From Bifidobacterium pullorum DSM 20433 (GTDB lineage: Bacteria > Actinomycetota > Actinomycetes > Actinomycetales > Bifidobacteriaceae): a DNA stretch of 64,000 nucleotides. This document shows positions 9,161 through 18,724 of the stretch, in pieces. The notes under the pieces are model-generated. The model was not told the origin of the DNA, did not search any database, and saw only the letters and a program-made list of their open reading frames with translations. The stretch is from the NCBI RefSeq assembly GCF_000771405.1, contig NZ_JDUI01000003.1, positions 124,001-188,000 of the forward strand, read 5' to 3'. The position numbers were made by a program, and so were the translations under genes. Positions within the stretch are counted from its first letter, which is position 1. Each line of letters opens with the position of its first letter.

Positions 9161-11452
9161 ATGGTTTCACAGACTCGTACCGCCAAACGCACGCCGGCCG
9201 CACGCCATTTCGGCGGCGGCATCCACCGTTCGCACGGCTCGAAGGGCCCGAAGCCGAAGGGCAAAAGCAAGCACCTCATCCTCAAATGGGTGCTGGGCAT
9301 CATCGGCGCCCTGCTGGCGCTCGGCATCGGCGCGTTCGCGTATCTGTACGCCACCACCGAGATCCCCCAGCCGGAATCGATCGCCGTGGCGGAGAACACC
9401 ACGGTGTACTACGCCGACGGCACCACCCCCATCGGCACGTTCTCGGAGCAGAACCGTGAGATCATCGACTGCTCGGTCCTGCCCGACTATGTGGGGCAGG
9501 CCGTCGTGGCCTCCGAGGACCGGTCGTTCTACACCAACCGCGGCATCGACCTCGTCGGCATCGCCCGCGCGTTCTGGAACAACCTGACCACCGGATCCAG
9601 GCAGGGCGGTTCGACCATCACCCAGCAGTACGCCGAGCGCTATTATCTCGGCGAGACCACCTCATACCTCGGCAAGGCGCGCGAAGCCATCCTGGCCCTC
9701 AAGATCGCGCAGGCGCAGGACAAGGACCAGGTCCTGTGCAACTACATGAACACCATCTATCTGGGACGCGGCACCTACGGCATCCAGGCCGCGGCCAAGG
9801 CCTACTTCGGCAAGGACGCCAAGGACCTGACCATGCCGGAGGCGGCCATGATCGCCGGCATCATCCCCTCCCCGTCGTCCTGGGATCCAGCCGTCGACCC
9901 CGAACAGGCGCAGGCCCGGTTCACGCGCGTGCTGCGCATCATGCAGGAGGACGGCTACATCACCGCCCAGGAACAGCAGGAGGCCCAGTTCCCGCAGACC
10001 ATCGAGTACACGCAGCAGAACTCCTATCAGGGGGCGAACGGCTACCTGTTGCAGATGGTGCGCGACGAGCTGACCGGCGACGGCACGTTCAGCGCCGAAC
10101 AGCTGGACACCGGCGGCTACGCCATCGTCACCACCATCGACAAATCCAAGCAGGATCTCATGTACTCGGTGGTCAGCCCCGCGCAGAACGGGATGCAGGG
10201 CGTGATCCCCGACGGCATGGAATTCGGCGGCATCTCCGTCAACGCCAAGGACGGGTCGATCATCTCCGTGTACGCGGGCGAGGACTACCTGTCCAAGCAG
10301 CTCAACCAGGCCACGCAATCGGTGTATGAGATCGGCTCCACCATGAAGCCGATGGCGCTGCTGGGCGCCATCCAGGAGGGCGTGAACCTGGACACCGTAT
10401 TCAACGGCAACTCGCCGCGCAAGTTCGACGGCATCGCCGACCCGGTCGGCAACTTCGGCAATATGAGCTACGGCAACGTGAACCTGTACACGGCCACGGC
10501 GCAGTCGCTGAACACCGTCTATATGGATGTGCAGGCCAAGCTCGGCACCCAGCGCATCGCCGAGATAGCCAAGGAGGCGGGCGCCGAAAGCGACGCGCTG
10601 GACGGCACTAACCCCTTCACGGTTCTGGGCAACAACGCGCTGACCACCAAGGATGTGGCGCGCATGTACGCCACCATCGCCAACCAGGGCAACCGTCCGA
10701 ATATCCACATCGTGTCCTACGTCAAGAACACCGACGGCGAGGACATCTACAAGGCGCCGACCGAAACCACGCAGGTGTTCGACGCGAACGACACCGCGCT
10801 GGTCACCAAGGCGATGACCGGCACCGTGCAGAACGGCACCGCCACCGAGGCCCTGGCCGTCGGGCATAACCTGGCCATGAAGACCGGCACCGCCAACGAC
10901 TCCTACGCGGCCAGCGCCGTCGGGTTCACCCCGTCCGTGGTCAGCGTGTTCGCCATGTGGTACCCGGATGCGAATGGCAACCCGCAGGAGGTCCCCGCAT
11001 TCGGCGGATGGAGCGGCGGCAGCGACTACCCGGTGCACCTGTTCACGCAGTACATGACGCAGGCGCTGGCCGGCACCGACAACGAGACCTTCCCGAACGC
11101 GGTGGACCACGGCAAGGTCGGCGGCCCCGACGGCTCGTGGGGCCTGGGCTCCCAGGCCCTGCAGCAGATGCAGGAGGCGCAGCGAAAGGCCGAGGAAGAG
11201 GCACAGCGCCAGGCCGAAGAGGAGGCCCAGCGCCAGGCCGAAGAGGAGGCCCAGCGTCAAGCCGAGGAGGAAGCACGGCGCCAGCAGGAGCAGGCCGAAC
11301 AGGAACGTCTGGAATACTGCCAGAACAATCCGAACGATGTATCCTGCGGAGGCAGCGGCAACACAAGCGGCAACGAAGGCGCCGGAGAGGAGTCCGGAGA
11401 CGGGTCCGAAGTCGAAGATGGCGAGACGGACGACGATTCCGAGCAATCATAG
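9161..11452 (+). CDS. Class A penicillin-binding protein (glycosyltransferase/transpeptidase)
   Basis: A bifunctional murein synthase of 763 residues. A basic cytoplasmic tail and one membrane segment (about 39-64) are followed by a GT51 domain with SEDRSFYTNRGID and GGSTITQQ, then NYMNTIYLGRGTYGIQAAA. The transpeptidase domain has STMK (near 392), SLN (near 449) and KTGT (near 573). The C-terminus is unusual: four near-exact AQRQAEEE repeats form a charged helix (about 670-710), followed by an acidic Gly/Ser/Glu/Asp tail with two cysteines. No ribosome site precedes the ATG. TACTAC at 9145-9150 would start transcription near 9157-9161, so the message may be leaderless. A TTG at 9152 is a weaker start. 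Confidence 0.92.
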   Translation: MVSQTRTAKRTPAARHFGGGIHRSHGSKGPKPKGKSKHLILKWVLGIIGALLALGIGAFAYLYATTEIPQPESIAVAENTTVYYADGTTPIGTFSEQNREIIDCSVLPDYVGQAVVASEDRSFYTNRGIDLVGIARAFWNNLTTGSRQGGSTITQQYAERYYLGETTSYLGKAREAILALKIAQAQDKDQVLCNYMNTIYLGRGTYGIQAAAKAYFGKDAKDLTMPEAAMIAGIIPSPSSWDPAVDPEQAQARFTRVLRIMQEDGYITAQEQQEAQFPQTIEYTQQNSYQGANGYLLQMVRDELTGDGTFSAEQLDTGGYAIVTTIDKSKQDLMYSVVSPAQNGMQGVIPDGMEFGGISVNAKDGSIISVYAGEDYLSKQLNQATQSVYEIGSTMKPMALLGAIQEGVNLDTVFNGNSPRKFDGIADPVGNFGNMSYGNVNLYTATAQSLNTVYMDVQAKLGTQRIAEIAKEAGAESDALDGTNPFTVLGNNALTTKDVARMYATIANQGNRPNIHIVSYVKNTDGEDIYKAPTETTQVFDANDTALVTKAMTGTVQNGTATEALAVGHNLAMKTGTANDSYAASAVGFTPSVVSVFAMWYPDANGNPQEVPAFGGWSGGSDYPVHLFTQYMTQALAGTDNETFPNAVDHGKVGGPDGSWGLGSQALQQMQEAQRKAEEEAQRQAEEEAQRQAEEEAQRQAEEEARRQQEQAEQERLEYCQNNPNDVSCGGSGNTSGNEGAGEESGDGSEVEDGETDDDSEQS

Positions 11453-11480
11453 TAGCCGCTGCCGGTTGTCGCCATGTACC

Positions 11481-11521
11481 GTACAGCCTCTGATATGGCA
11501 CCTGCATATCAGAGGCTGTGC
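11481..11521 (+). terminator. Hairpin after the penicillin-binding protein gene
   Basis: CAGCCTCTGATATG (11484-11497) pairs with CATATCAGAGGCTG (11505-11518) around a 7-base loop, and the stem extends three more pairs. It lies 30 bases past the stop codon. No strong T-run follows. Confidence 0.6.
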
Positions 11522-11554
11522 CAGTACAATTCCCGTGTCCATACCGACATATGA

Positions 11555-11592
11555 TGAGGCGGGGCCATCCTTCTCCGGGATGCCCCGCCTCA
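11555..11592 (-). terminator. GC-rich hairpin after the GH43 gene
   Basis: GAGGCGGGGC and GCCCCGCCTC pair around an ATCC/GGAT extension. The hairpin lies 19 bases past the stop of the minus-strand GH43 gene, between two converging genes. Confidence 0.5.
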
Positions 11593-11610
11593 TTGTGTCA
11601 GAGTCCGGTA

Positions 11611-12678
11611 TCAGAGCAACGCTTCCCTGACCCGCTCGTAGTCGGCGCGGGTCAGGCCGATCACGCCGCCATGCTTGGTGTGCGGCGAGAGGTAGTAGTC
11701 CTCCGCCTGCAACGGTCGCCAACCGGCGTCCAGATCGTCCGTGACCAGCGGCCGGTATCCGATCTCCGGGATCACGTCGACGAACAGGTACCATTCGTCG
11801 GCACTGTGCGAAGCGAACGCGGCCGGCCCCTCGACGCCGCCCGGGTCGCCGCTGACCGCGTACTCCGCGCCGATGCGGGTCTGCACGGTCGTCCACGGCG
11901 TCCCCGGCTCCCACCAGCGCGGGGCGTCGGTCGAATCCATCCAGATGCCGTTGCCGAACGCGTTGTCCTTGGTGATGCGGTAGGTCCGCTGTCCGCCGTC
12001 GGGCAACGGACGCTGGATCATCGTGGTGTCGATCGAGTCGCCGCCGGTGTCGATGAACACGCCGCCGTACTCGTAGGTGTCCTGCGTGAAGTCGCGGGTC
12101 ACGCCCCACAGCACCTGCGGGCGCACGTCGGCGGTGGTGTGGTCGCGGTCGTCGTCGGGGAAGACGGTGCTCGACCAGTAGATGACGAAGGCGCCGCGGC
12201 CGCCGTCATGCCCCTCGGGATAGTAGTCCGGCACCCACAGGCTCTCGCAGGCCCAGGCCATGCCAAGTTCCAGCCGCGAACCGTCGGGGCGGCGGGCCAC
12301 GTCGAGCGTATGCGGGCCGGTCCAGTGGATCAGGTCGTCCGACTGCCAGACCATGAGATCGGTGCTGCCGTGCCGCGACCAGTGGTGCCAAGACGACATC
12401 TCGCGTCCGCTGAGGCCTTCGGCGCCGCCGAAGACGCGCAGGTCGGTGGCGACGATGGTCCACACGCCGGTCTCCGGGTTGCGGGTGATGTGCGGGTCGC
12501 GCACGCCGGTGGTGCCGATGGTGGAGGTCAGGAGCGGCTCGCCGCCGTTCAGGGGGATCCAACGATGCGGATTGTCGCCGTCCGACAGATCCATGTAGAT
12601 GCGTTCGGCGTAGCCGTCGGGGTCTTCGAGGAAGTGAACGAGCAGGTAGCCGTAGGGGTCGGTTGGTTGTGCTTCCAT
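11611..12678 (-). CDS. GH43-type glycosidase, cytoplasmic
   Basis: A 355-residue five-bladed-propeller glycosidase resembling GH43 arabinan-active enzymes. The likely catalytic base Asp is in GVRDPHITRNPETGVW (about residue 60), and the likely acid Glu is in GGVEGPAAFAS near the C-terminus. No signal peptide is present, so it should act on imported oligosaccharides. The ATG at 12678 has GGGAG eight bases upstream. The ATG at 12756 adds unrelated promoter sequence and is rejected. It is divergent from a LacI regulator, with the arabinan-type operators between them. Exact linkage specificity cannot be read from sequence. Confidence 0.75.
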   Translation of the reverse strand: MEAQPTDPYGYLLVHFLEDPDGYAERIYMDLSDGDNPHRWIPLNGGEPLLTSTIGTTGVRDPHITRNPETGVWTIVATDLRVFGGAEGLSGREMSSWHHWSRHGSTDLMVWQSDDLIHWTGPHTLDVARRPDGSRLELGMAWACESLWVPDYYPEGHDGGRGAFVIYWSSTVFPDDDRDHTTADVRPQVLWGVTRDFTQDTYEYGGVFIDTGGDSIDTTMIQRPLPDGGQRTYRITKDNAFGNGIWMDSTDAPRWWEPGTPWTTVQTRIGAEYAVSGDPGGVEGPAAFASHSADEWYLFVDVIPEIGYRPLVTDDLDAGWRPLQAEDYYLSPHTKHGGVIGLTRADYERVREALL

Positions 12679-12716
12679 AGGCGCTCTCCCGTCTGCGAGG
12701 TGGGACGATGATAGAT

Positions 12717-12818
12717 ATAACGTTGTACTATTATACGACGCACTCGTGATGTTCAACGATGCGACACGCGTCTCTCCATCGTTGCAGCGAGAATCACTGC
12801 AACGATATAAACGTTGAA
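12717..12818. promoter_or_regulatory. Operator cluster between GH43 and LacI genes
   Basis: Five copies of an AACGTT/ATCGTT-centred motif lie in the divergent promoter region: ATAACGTTGTAC (12717-12728), TTCAACGATGCG (12752-12763), CCATCGTTGCAG (12776-12787), TGCAACGATATA (12798-12809) and AAACGTTGAAA (12808-12818). The third and fourth form an inverted pair. They match the motif at the other arabinan promoters of the window. Confidence 0.65.
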
Positions 12819-12910
12819 AAAACGCGAAGCTACAGCATAATCACAACCGCGCACCGTATACTGTAGCGGTATCGCACACCACGCATCATCGCCACGACGA
12901 GGAGACGTCC

Positions 12911-13960
12911 ATGATACAGCAACGACACGTCACCATGCACGACGTGGCACGCCGCGCCGGCGTCTCGGTCAAAACCGTGTCGAATGTGGTCAACGACTAC
13001 CCGTTCGTCCGCGACTCCACGCGGGCCAAGGTCCTCGCCGCCATCGACGAACTCGGCTACTCGCTCAACATGACGGCCAAGAACCTGCGTCAGGGGCACA
13101 GCAACATCATCGGCCTGTCCATCCCCGACCCGCGGATGCCCTACTTCGCCGAACTCTCCGCGTATGTCATGGAGGAGGCGCGGGCCCGGGGCAAGCACGT
13201 CATCTTCAACCCCTCCGGCGTGGACCGCCAGACCGAGCTCGACGTGCTCCACGGCTCGTTCAGTACCCTGACCGACGGTCTGATCTTCAGTCCGCTGCAC
13301 CTGAACACCAGCGACGCCGCCGACATCCACGTCGACTACCCACTCGTCATCATCGGCGAGCACCTGCGGCTCGACACCTACGACCGCGTCCTGACCGAGA
13401 ACACCACCGGCTTCCGCAACGCCACCGCACGACTCATCGAACTCGGATGCCAGCGCATCGCCATCATCGGCGTGCACGAGTGGGAGCAGGACTACGGCTC
13501 GTCGCCGTACCGCCTCAAGGGGTACCGGCAGGCGCTGGCCGCCGCGGGACTGCCCAACGATCCGGCGCTTGAGATCCCGGCGGTCATCTGGTACCAGCCG
13601 GACGGCGCCGACGCGGTGGCCCGGATGCTGGACGGCGGCATCCGCCCCGACGGCATCGTCTGCATGAACGACCTGCTGGCGATGGGCGCGATGCAGGAAC
13701 TGGCGCGCCGCGGCATCCGCGTGCCCCAGGACGTGAAGGTCATCGGCTACGACGATTCGACCGATTCGCAGTATCTCTCCCCCTCGCTGAGTTCCGTGGA
13801 TCCGAACCTGCGGGAAGTGGCACGGATGTCGCTGGAACTGCTCTGCGACCGCATCGAGGGACGGGTGCCCGAAGAGGCGGGGCCCAATGGATTCGCCGAA
13901 GTGGTGGTGCCGTCCAGGCTGGTGGAGCGCGAATCCAGCGCGCCCGATTCGCTGCCGTAG
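12911..13960 (+). CDS. LacI-family transcription regulator
   Basis: A 349-residue repressor-type regulator. The N-terminal helix-turn-helix is VTMHDVARRAGVSVKTVSN (residues 8-26), followed by a hinge helix (LNMTAKNLRQG) and a periplasmic-binding-like sugar domain ending LSPSLSSVDPN. The start has GAGGAG six bases upstream. It is divergent from a GH43 gene and convergent with the ABC importer. Its recognition helix is the same as that of the regulator at 19096-20163, so the two may read the same operators. The likely effector is arabinose or an arabino-oligosaccharide, inferred only from neighbours. Confidence 0.88.
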   Translation: MIQQRHVTMHDVARRAGVSVKTVSNVVNDYPFVRDSTRAKVLAAIDELGYSLNMTAKNLRQGHSNIIGLSIPDPRMPYFAELSAYVMEEARARGKHVIFNPSGVDRQTELDVLHGSFSTLTDGLIFSPLHLNTSDAADIHVDYPLVIIGEHLRLDTYDRVLTENTTGFRNATARLIELGCQRIAIIGVHEWEQDYGSSPYRLKGYRQALAAAGLPNDPALEIPAVIWYQPDGADAVARMLDGGIRPDGIVCMNDLLAMGAMQELARRGIRVPQDVKVIGYDDSTDSQYLSPSLSSVDPNLREVARMSLELLCDRIEGRVPEEAGPNGFAEVVVPSRLVERESSAPDSLP

Positions 13961-13970
13961 CGACCGCCCC

Positions 13971-14063
13971 AATTCACGGTTTGCGAAGGCCCAAACAGTG
14001 AATTGCCTCACCCTATAAACCGTTGGGCCGGTGCCGTCATTGCTGACGACACCGGCCCAACGG
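13971..14063. terminator. Two hairpins between converging LacI and permease genes
   Basis: AATTCAC...GTGAATT forms a 13-pair hairpin with one mismatch at 13971-14004. A second and stronger stem pairs CCGTTGGGCCGGTG (from 14020) with CACCGGCCCAACGG (to 14063). Together they separate the plus-strand regulator from the minus-strand permease gene. Confidence 0.7.
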
Positions 14064-14092
14064 CATCGGAAGGAGGAAGGAAGGGAAGAGGA

Positions 14093-15004
14093 TTACTTCA
14101 TACCGGTCATCGCGATGCCCTCGACGAACCTCTTCTGGACGAAGAAGAACACGATGAGCAGCGGCAGGGCGGAGATCAGCGCGCCCGCCATCACGACGCC
14201 GTACGGGGTGACCGAGGAACCGTGACCCGTCAGCATCGCCAGACCGGCGGTGATGGTGCGGGTCTCCGGACGGGAGGTCATGATCAACGGCCAGAGCAGG
14301 TCGTTCCAGTTGCCCATGAAGTTGAACATGCCGACCGTCAGGATCGCGGGGATCGAGTTCGGCAGGACGATCTGGGCGAAGATGCGGAACTCGCCGGCGC
14401 CGTCGATGCGGGCCGCGTTATCCAGGTCCTTCGGGATCGAGATGAAGAACTGGCGCAGCAGGAAGATGCCGCCGACATCGGCCATACGCGGGATGATGAT
14501 GCCCAGGTAGCTGTTGACCAGGCCCATGTCCGCCAGCAGCTTGTAGACGGGGATGAGCAGGGCCATGCCCGGGATCATCATCGTGGCGATCAGCACGCCG
14601 AGCAGCACGCCGCGGCCTTTGAAGTCCACGCGGGACAGGCCGTAGGCGGCCAGCGAGTCGAAGAACACCGAGATGATGGTCACGGCGCCCGCGAACACGA
14701 TGGTGTTGAGCAGCTCGCGGCCGATCGGCAGACGGCCGAACAGATCGGTGTAGTTGTCGAGGGTGAACGCGCTCGGGATCAGCTTCGGCGGCCAGGTCTG
14801 GGTGATCTCGTTCGGCGTGAACGAGACCAGCACGACGATGATCAGCGGGAACAGCATCAGGATGGTGACCAGGATCAGCGCGAGATAGCTGAAGCCCAGA
14901 CCGACGCGGCGGCGGGTCGTGGCCTTGCGGCGCAGACGCTCGTTCTCGGCGTTGATGCGCTTGTTCTCGGCCTCCTGCGCAGCGGAAATGGTTGCGGAGC
15001 TCAT
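14093..15004 (-). CDS. Sugar ABC transporter permease (MalG type)
   Basis: A 303-residue membrane subunit of a CUT1 carbohydrate importer. Six hydrophobic segments are visible and the cytoplasmic EAA loop reads DGAGEFRIFAQIVLP (about residues 195-209), the contact point for the ATPase. The N-terminus is a charged helix (QEAENKRINAENERLRR). The start ATG overlaps the stop of the upstream permease by four bases. No ATPase gene accompanies the operon. In bifidobacteria such systems usually share an MsmK-type ATPase encoded elsewhere. Confidence 0.92.
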   Translation of the reverse strand: MSSATISAAQEAENKRINAENERLRRKATTRRRVGLGFSYLALILVTILMLFPLIIVVLVSFTPNEITQTWPPKLIPSAFTLDNYTDLFGRLPIGRELLNTIVFAGAVTIISVFFDSLAAYGLSRVDFKGRGVLLGVLIATMMIPGMALLIPVYKLLADMGLVNSYLGIIIPRMADVGGIFLLRQFFISIPKDLDNAARIDGAGEFRIFAQIVLPNSIPAILTVGMFNFMGNWNDLLWPLIMTSRPETRTITAGLAMLTGHGSSVTPYGVVMAGALISALPLLIVFFFVQKRFVEGIAMTGMK

Positions 15005-15945
15005 GCGATCTCCTCCCTCTCATGCTTGGCGTTGGTGTACAGCTGGATCAGGCCGACGATCAGCGTCATGATCAGCAGCACGTACGACAGCGCGGACGCG
15101 TAGCCGAGCTTGCCGTTGCCGAACGCCTCGGTGTAGATGCGGTACACGATGGTCTCGGTGGCGCGGGCCGGGCCGCCGGAGGTCAGGATGAAGACCTGGT
15201 CGAAGACCTGGAACGAACCGATGAGGCCGAAGATGACGACGTAGTTGAAGGTCGGGCGCAGGGCCGGCAGGGTGATGTAGCGGAACTTCTGCCAGGCGCT
15301 GGCGCCGTCGAGGCTGGCGGCCTCATACAGCTCGGCGGAGATGCCCTGCAGGCCGGCCAGGAAGATGACCATGAAGTAGCCGAAGTTCTTCCACACCGTG
15401 ATGAACACGATGGTGGCCATGGCGGTCTCGCGGGTGCCGAGCAGGTTCAGGCCCTCGATGCCGAACAGCTGGTCCAGCCAGTAGGGCACCAGACCGAGGG
15501 ACGGAGAGAGGATGAACTGCCAGGCGATGGCGGCCACGGTCAGGGAGATGACGAACGGCAGGAACATGCAGGTGCGGAAGAACCCGACAAACTTCAGGTC
15601 CTTGCGGTTGAGCAGCAGCGCAAACGCCAGTGCGACGATGACGACGATCGGCGCGTACAGCACCGCGTAGACGAGCGTGTTGATGACATCGGTCCAGAAA
15701 TCGTCGCTCTGGAACAGGTCGATGTAGTTCTGGAAGCCGACGAACTTGCCGGAACGGTTGATGCGGTCGGTGGTCAGCGACGTGATGAACGTCTTGATCG
15801 CCGGATAGAAGACGAAGATGGCGAGCACGATGAGGGCCGGGGCGGTGAACGTCAGGCCGACGCGCAGGTTGCGGCGCGCGATGGCCTTCTTGTTCTGATG
15901 CGCCACTGCGGTGTGCTTGTTCGCCTTAGAAGATGCGGTGGTCAT
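15001..15945 (-). CDS. Sugar ABC transporter permease (MalF type)
   Basis: The second membrane subunit of the importer, 314 residues, with six membrane segments and an EAA loop DGASAWQKFRYITLP. The ATG at 15945 has GGAGGA seven bases upstream. The longer frame from 15993 has no ribosome site. It lies downstream of the solute-binding lipoprotein gene across a 145-base gap and is translationally coupled to the next permease through ATGA. Confidence 0.92.
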   Translation of the reverse strand: MTTASSKANKHTAVAHQNKKAIARRNLRVGLTFTAPALIVLAIFVFYPAIKTFITSLTTDRINRSGKFVGFQNYIDLFQSDDFWTDVINTLVYAVLYAPIVVIVALAFALLLNRKDLKFVGFFRTCMFLPFVISLTVAAIAWQFILSPSLGLVPYWLDQLFGIEGLNLLGTRETAMATIVFITVWKNFGYFMVIFLAGLQGISAELYEAASLDGASAWQKFRYITLPALRPTFNYVVIFGLIGSFQVFDQVFILTSGGPARATETIVYRIYTEAFGNGKLGYASALSYVLLIMTLIVGLIQLYTNAKHEREEIA

Positions 15946-16090
15946 GCACTCCTCCAGTAAACGACTTTGTCTGGATGGAACGGGATAAGGCACGGCAACG
16001 GCCGCGGCTGGCGGAGCGCCGTCGGCGGCCGTTGCGTGTCAGGTGCGATCCGGATGGCCGGACCGCGATGTTGGGGTATCCGGGGGGCGA

Positions 16091-17395
16091 TTACTCGGCG
16101 TACTCGTCGAGGTAGCCCTGGATCTTGGTCTCGGCCTCGTCGAGCATCGTCTGGATGTCGTCGTCGGTACGAGTGGTGTTGGAGGTCAGGGTGTCGATCG
16201 TGGCGATGATGTCGCCGAAGCCACCCTTCAGGCCGGCCACGGCGATGAAGGACTGGTCGGTGTACTGGGCGATCTTCGCGATCAGCGGACGCTCGGAGAG
16301 CTCCTCCTCGGTGACGGTGGTGTTGTTCGGCGGGTAGGCGGAGCCGAGCGACCAGGTCACCTGGTTGTCATGGTTGTTGTAGAACTTGAAGAACTCGTAG
16401 ATGCCGGGCAGCTTCTCGGAATCGCCGACCTGCGAGGTGACCCACCAGTACAGGCCGGTGGAGCCGGTGTTGGAGCCGGAGGTGCCGTCCGGGTAGACGT
16501 AGGTGCCCTCGCCGGCCGGAACCGGGAACAGGTCGTGGGCGATGCCCTTGTCGGTGGCGGCCTGGTCCTCCCACGGGCCGACGATCACCATCGCGGACTG
16601 GCCGGACTCGAAGGACTCGCGAGCGGCGGTCTCGTCCATGCCGGCGATGGTGTAGCCACCCTTGTAGAAGTCACGCATCTTCTCCAGGAAGGCCTTGTTC
16701 TCCGGGGTGTTGATGGAGACCTCGCCGTCCACGGTGTACACACCGCTGCCGTTGCCCTTGAGGAAGGAGCCCCAGCCCAGATCGGGCAGGGCGATGCCGT
16801 ACTGCGTGCCGTCGGACTTGGTCAGCTTCTTGGCGACCTCAAGCAGCTGGTCCCAGGTGGTCGGGATGTCGGCTTCGGTCAGGCCGGCCTCAGCCCACAT
16901 GTCGGTGTTGTACCACACGGCGGTCGGCGCGTAGCCCATCGGAACGGCGCACTTCTCCTCGGAGCCGTCGATGTCGAAGGTGATCTGGTCGACGACGTTC
17001 GGGATGTAGTTCTCGGTCTCGTTCTCCGGATCGTCATAGAAGTCGGTGACGCACTGGAAGGTGCCGTCCAGCGACCAGCCCTGGCCGTTGTCGGCGCCGG
17101 TGGTCACGAAGTCCGGGCCATCGCCCGAGGTGACCTTGGTGACCATGGTCTCGCCGATGGTCGACCACGGCTGCAGCTGGGCATCGATGAAGTACTCGTC
17201 CTGCGAGTTGTTGAAGTCGTCGACGATGCCTTCGAGGGTCTTGCCGTCGGCCTCGGAGAAGCCGTGCCACATCGTGATCTTGATCTTGCCGTCTTCGGTC
17301 TTCTCGACACCGCCGTTGGAGCCGCAACCGGCCAAGCCGAGCGAGGCGACCATCGTCAGCGCCACGCCGGCGACGAGGCTTTTCTTCATGTTCAT
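16091..17395 (-). CDS. Sugar ABC transporter solute-binding lipoprotein
   Basis: A 434-residue extracytoplasmic binding protein of the importer. The signal peptide is MNMKKSLVAGVALTMVASLG followed by the lipobox LAGC with Cys24, so the mature protein is lipid-anchored. The body has the MalE-like fold pattern (KITMWHGFSEADGK near the N-terminus, SGQSAMVIVGPW in the middle). AAGGAG lies six bases before ATG 17395. A second Met follows two codons later. The setting between two GH43 genes and the AACGTTGT operators upstream suggests arabino-oligosaccharides as ligand. Confidence 0.93.
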   Translation of the reverse strand: MNMKKSLVAGVALTMVASLGLAGCGSNGGVEKTEDGKIKITMWHGFSEADGKTLEGIVDDFNNSQDEYFIDAQLQPWSTIGETMVTKVTSGDGPDFVTTGADNGQGWSLDGTFQCVTDFYDDPENETENYIPNVVDQITFDIDGSEEKCAVPMGYAPTAVWYNTDMWAEAGLTEADIPTTWDQLLEVAKKLTKSDGTQYGIALPDLGWGSFLKGNGSGVYTVDGEVSINTPENKAFLEKMRDFYKGGYTIAGMDETAARESFESGQSAMVIVGPWEDQAATDKGIAHDLFPVPAGEGTYVYPDGTSGSNTGSTGLYWWVTSQVGDSEKLPGIYEFFKFYNNHDNQVTWSLGSAYPPNNTTVTEEELSERPLIAKIAQYTDQSFIAVAGLKGGFGDIIATIDTLTSNTTRTDDDIQTMLDEAETKIQGYLDEYAE

Positions 17396-17512
17396 GGATT
17401 TCTCCTTATCTCCTGGATTGATACCAGAACTGTATCGACGCTGCTCGAAGCTGCCAGGCCATATCACCATCCCACCGGCTTGCGGTCCACCGAACGGACG
17501 GTTTTGCGCCTT

Positions 17513-17597
17513 ACAACACCGTTGTCTGCTGCTGTAGCCTCAACGCTTTTTGCAACGTTGTAATATGCATTGTACAGCGATTTCCATCGTTGTACAA
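17513..17597. promoter_or_regulatory. Operators upstream of the importer operon
   Basis: ACAACACCGTTGT (17513-17525), TTGCAACGTTGTAA (17550-17563) and CCATCGTTGTAC (17584-17595) lie upstream of the solute-binding protein gene. TTGTACA and TGTACAA (about 17570-17597) form an additional inverted pair. These are copies of the window's arabinan operator motif. Confidence 0.65.
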
Positions 17598-17670
17598 ATT
17601 GTGCGACACGCCTTGAAAAACAAGGCCTGAGGGGGCGGATGCCCCGCCGGGACGACGCCCGGCGGCGACA

Positions 17671-18690
17671 TCAGTCGTGATTGACGGGAGTGCCGGCGAG
17701 CGGGCCGCCGTCCGCGGGCAGCACCTCGGTCGAGGTCGGCGTCCACACGTCATCGGGGGCGGGCACACCGAAGTCGGGACCATCCTCGGTCCAGCGCACC
17801 ACGCCGACGCGGGCGTGACGGTTCGGATCGAACAGCGGGTCGCCCTTGATCTCGGTGTAGTTGCGGCAGTGATAGACCATCAGGTCCTCGGCGCCGTCCT
17901 CGCTCTTGGTGAACGAGTTGTGGCCGGGGCCGTACTGGCCGTTCTCGGCGCAGGTCTTGAACACCGGCACCGGGCTCTTGGACCAGCTGTTCGGATCGAG
18001 CAGATCGGCGTCACGGTCGGCGGTCAACAGGCCCACGGCGTAGGGAACGCCGGTGCCGGAGGCCGAGTAGGTGATGTAGATCTTGTCGTCGTGGAACAGG
18101 AACGCCGGACCCTCGTTGACCAGGAAATCGATGCACTCCCAGTCGTACTCGGGCTTGGTCAGCATGACCGGCTCGCTGCCCAGCGTCCACGGGTTCTCCA
18201 TCCGGGCGATGTACAGGTTGGAGTTGCCCGGGATATCGGGATCCTTCTGCGCCCAGACCAGGTACTGCACGCCGTCGATGACCTCGGTGGTGGCGTCGAG
18301 CGAGAACGTGTCGAACTGGGTGACGACCTGGCCCTTCTCCACCCAATTGTCGGTGGTAGGGTCGGCGTCGGTGTTCTCGATCACGTACATGCGATGCGTC
18401 GGCATGCCGTTGGGTTCGAACTCGCGTTCGGCGGCGGCATAGTAGATGTACCACGCGCCATTCACGCGGTGGAGCTCCGGAGCCCAGATGTACTTGCTCT
18501 GGGGGCCGGACTCGTGCTTGCGCCACACGATGGTCTCGGGGGCCTTCTGCAGGTCGTTGATCGCGGAGGCGTGGCGGATCGCGATGACGTTGTACTCCGG
18601 GTCCGACGCGGTGAAGTAGTATTCGCCGTCGACCTTGAGCACCCATGGGTCCGCACGCTGAAGCACGATCGGATTGTTGTAAACAGCCAT
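17671..18690 (-). CDS. GH43 alpha-L-arabinofuranosidase-type enzyme, cytoplasmic
   Basis: A 339-residue single-domain GH43 enzyme. The base Asp sits in VLQRADPWVLKVDGEYYFTA (residues 9-28), the pKa-modulating Asp in FSLDATTEVIDG, and the acid Glu in FLVNEGPAFLF. IWAPELHRVNGAWYIYYAA is the family's second blade. This form is common among alpha-L-arabinofuranosidases that trim arabino-oligosaccharides. There is no signal peptide. Start ATG 18690 has GAGG eight bases before it. Two operator copies lie directly upstream, and the importer operon lies downstream on the same strand. Confidence 0.82.
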   Translation of the reverse strand: MAVYNNPIVLQRADPWVLKVDGEYYFTASDPEYNVIAIRHASAINDLQKAPETIVWRKHESGPQSKYIWAPELHRVNGAWYIYYAAAEREFEPNGMPTHRMYVIENTDADPTTDNWVEKGQVVTQFDTFSLDATTEVIDGVQYLVWAQKDPDIPGNSNLYIARMENPWTLGSEPVMLTKPEYDWECIDFLVNEGPAFLFHDDKIYITYSASGTGVPYAVGLLTADRDADLLDPNSWSKSPVPVFKTCAENGQYGPGHNSFTKSEDGAEDLMVYHCRNYTEIKGDPLFDPNRHARVGVVRWTEDGPDFGVPAPDDVWTPTSTEVLPADGGPLAGTPVNHD

Positions 18691-18724
18691 TGTTTCAACC
18701 TCATCAATCCATCGGTTTCGTTGT

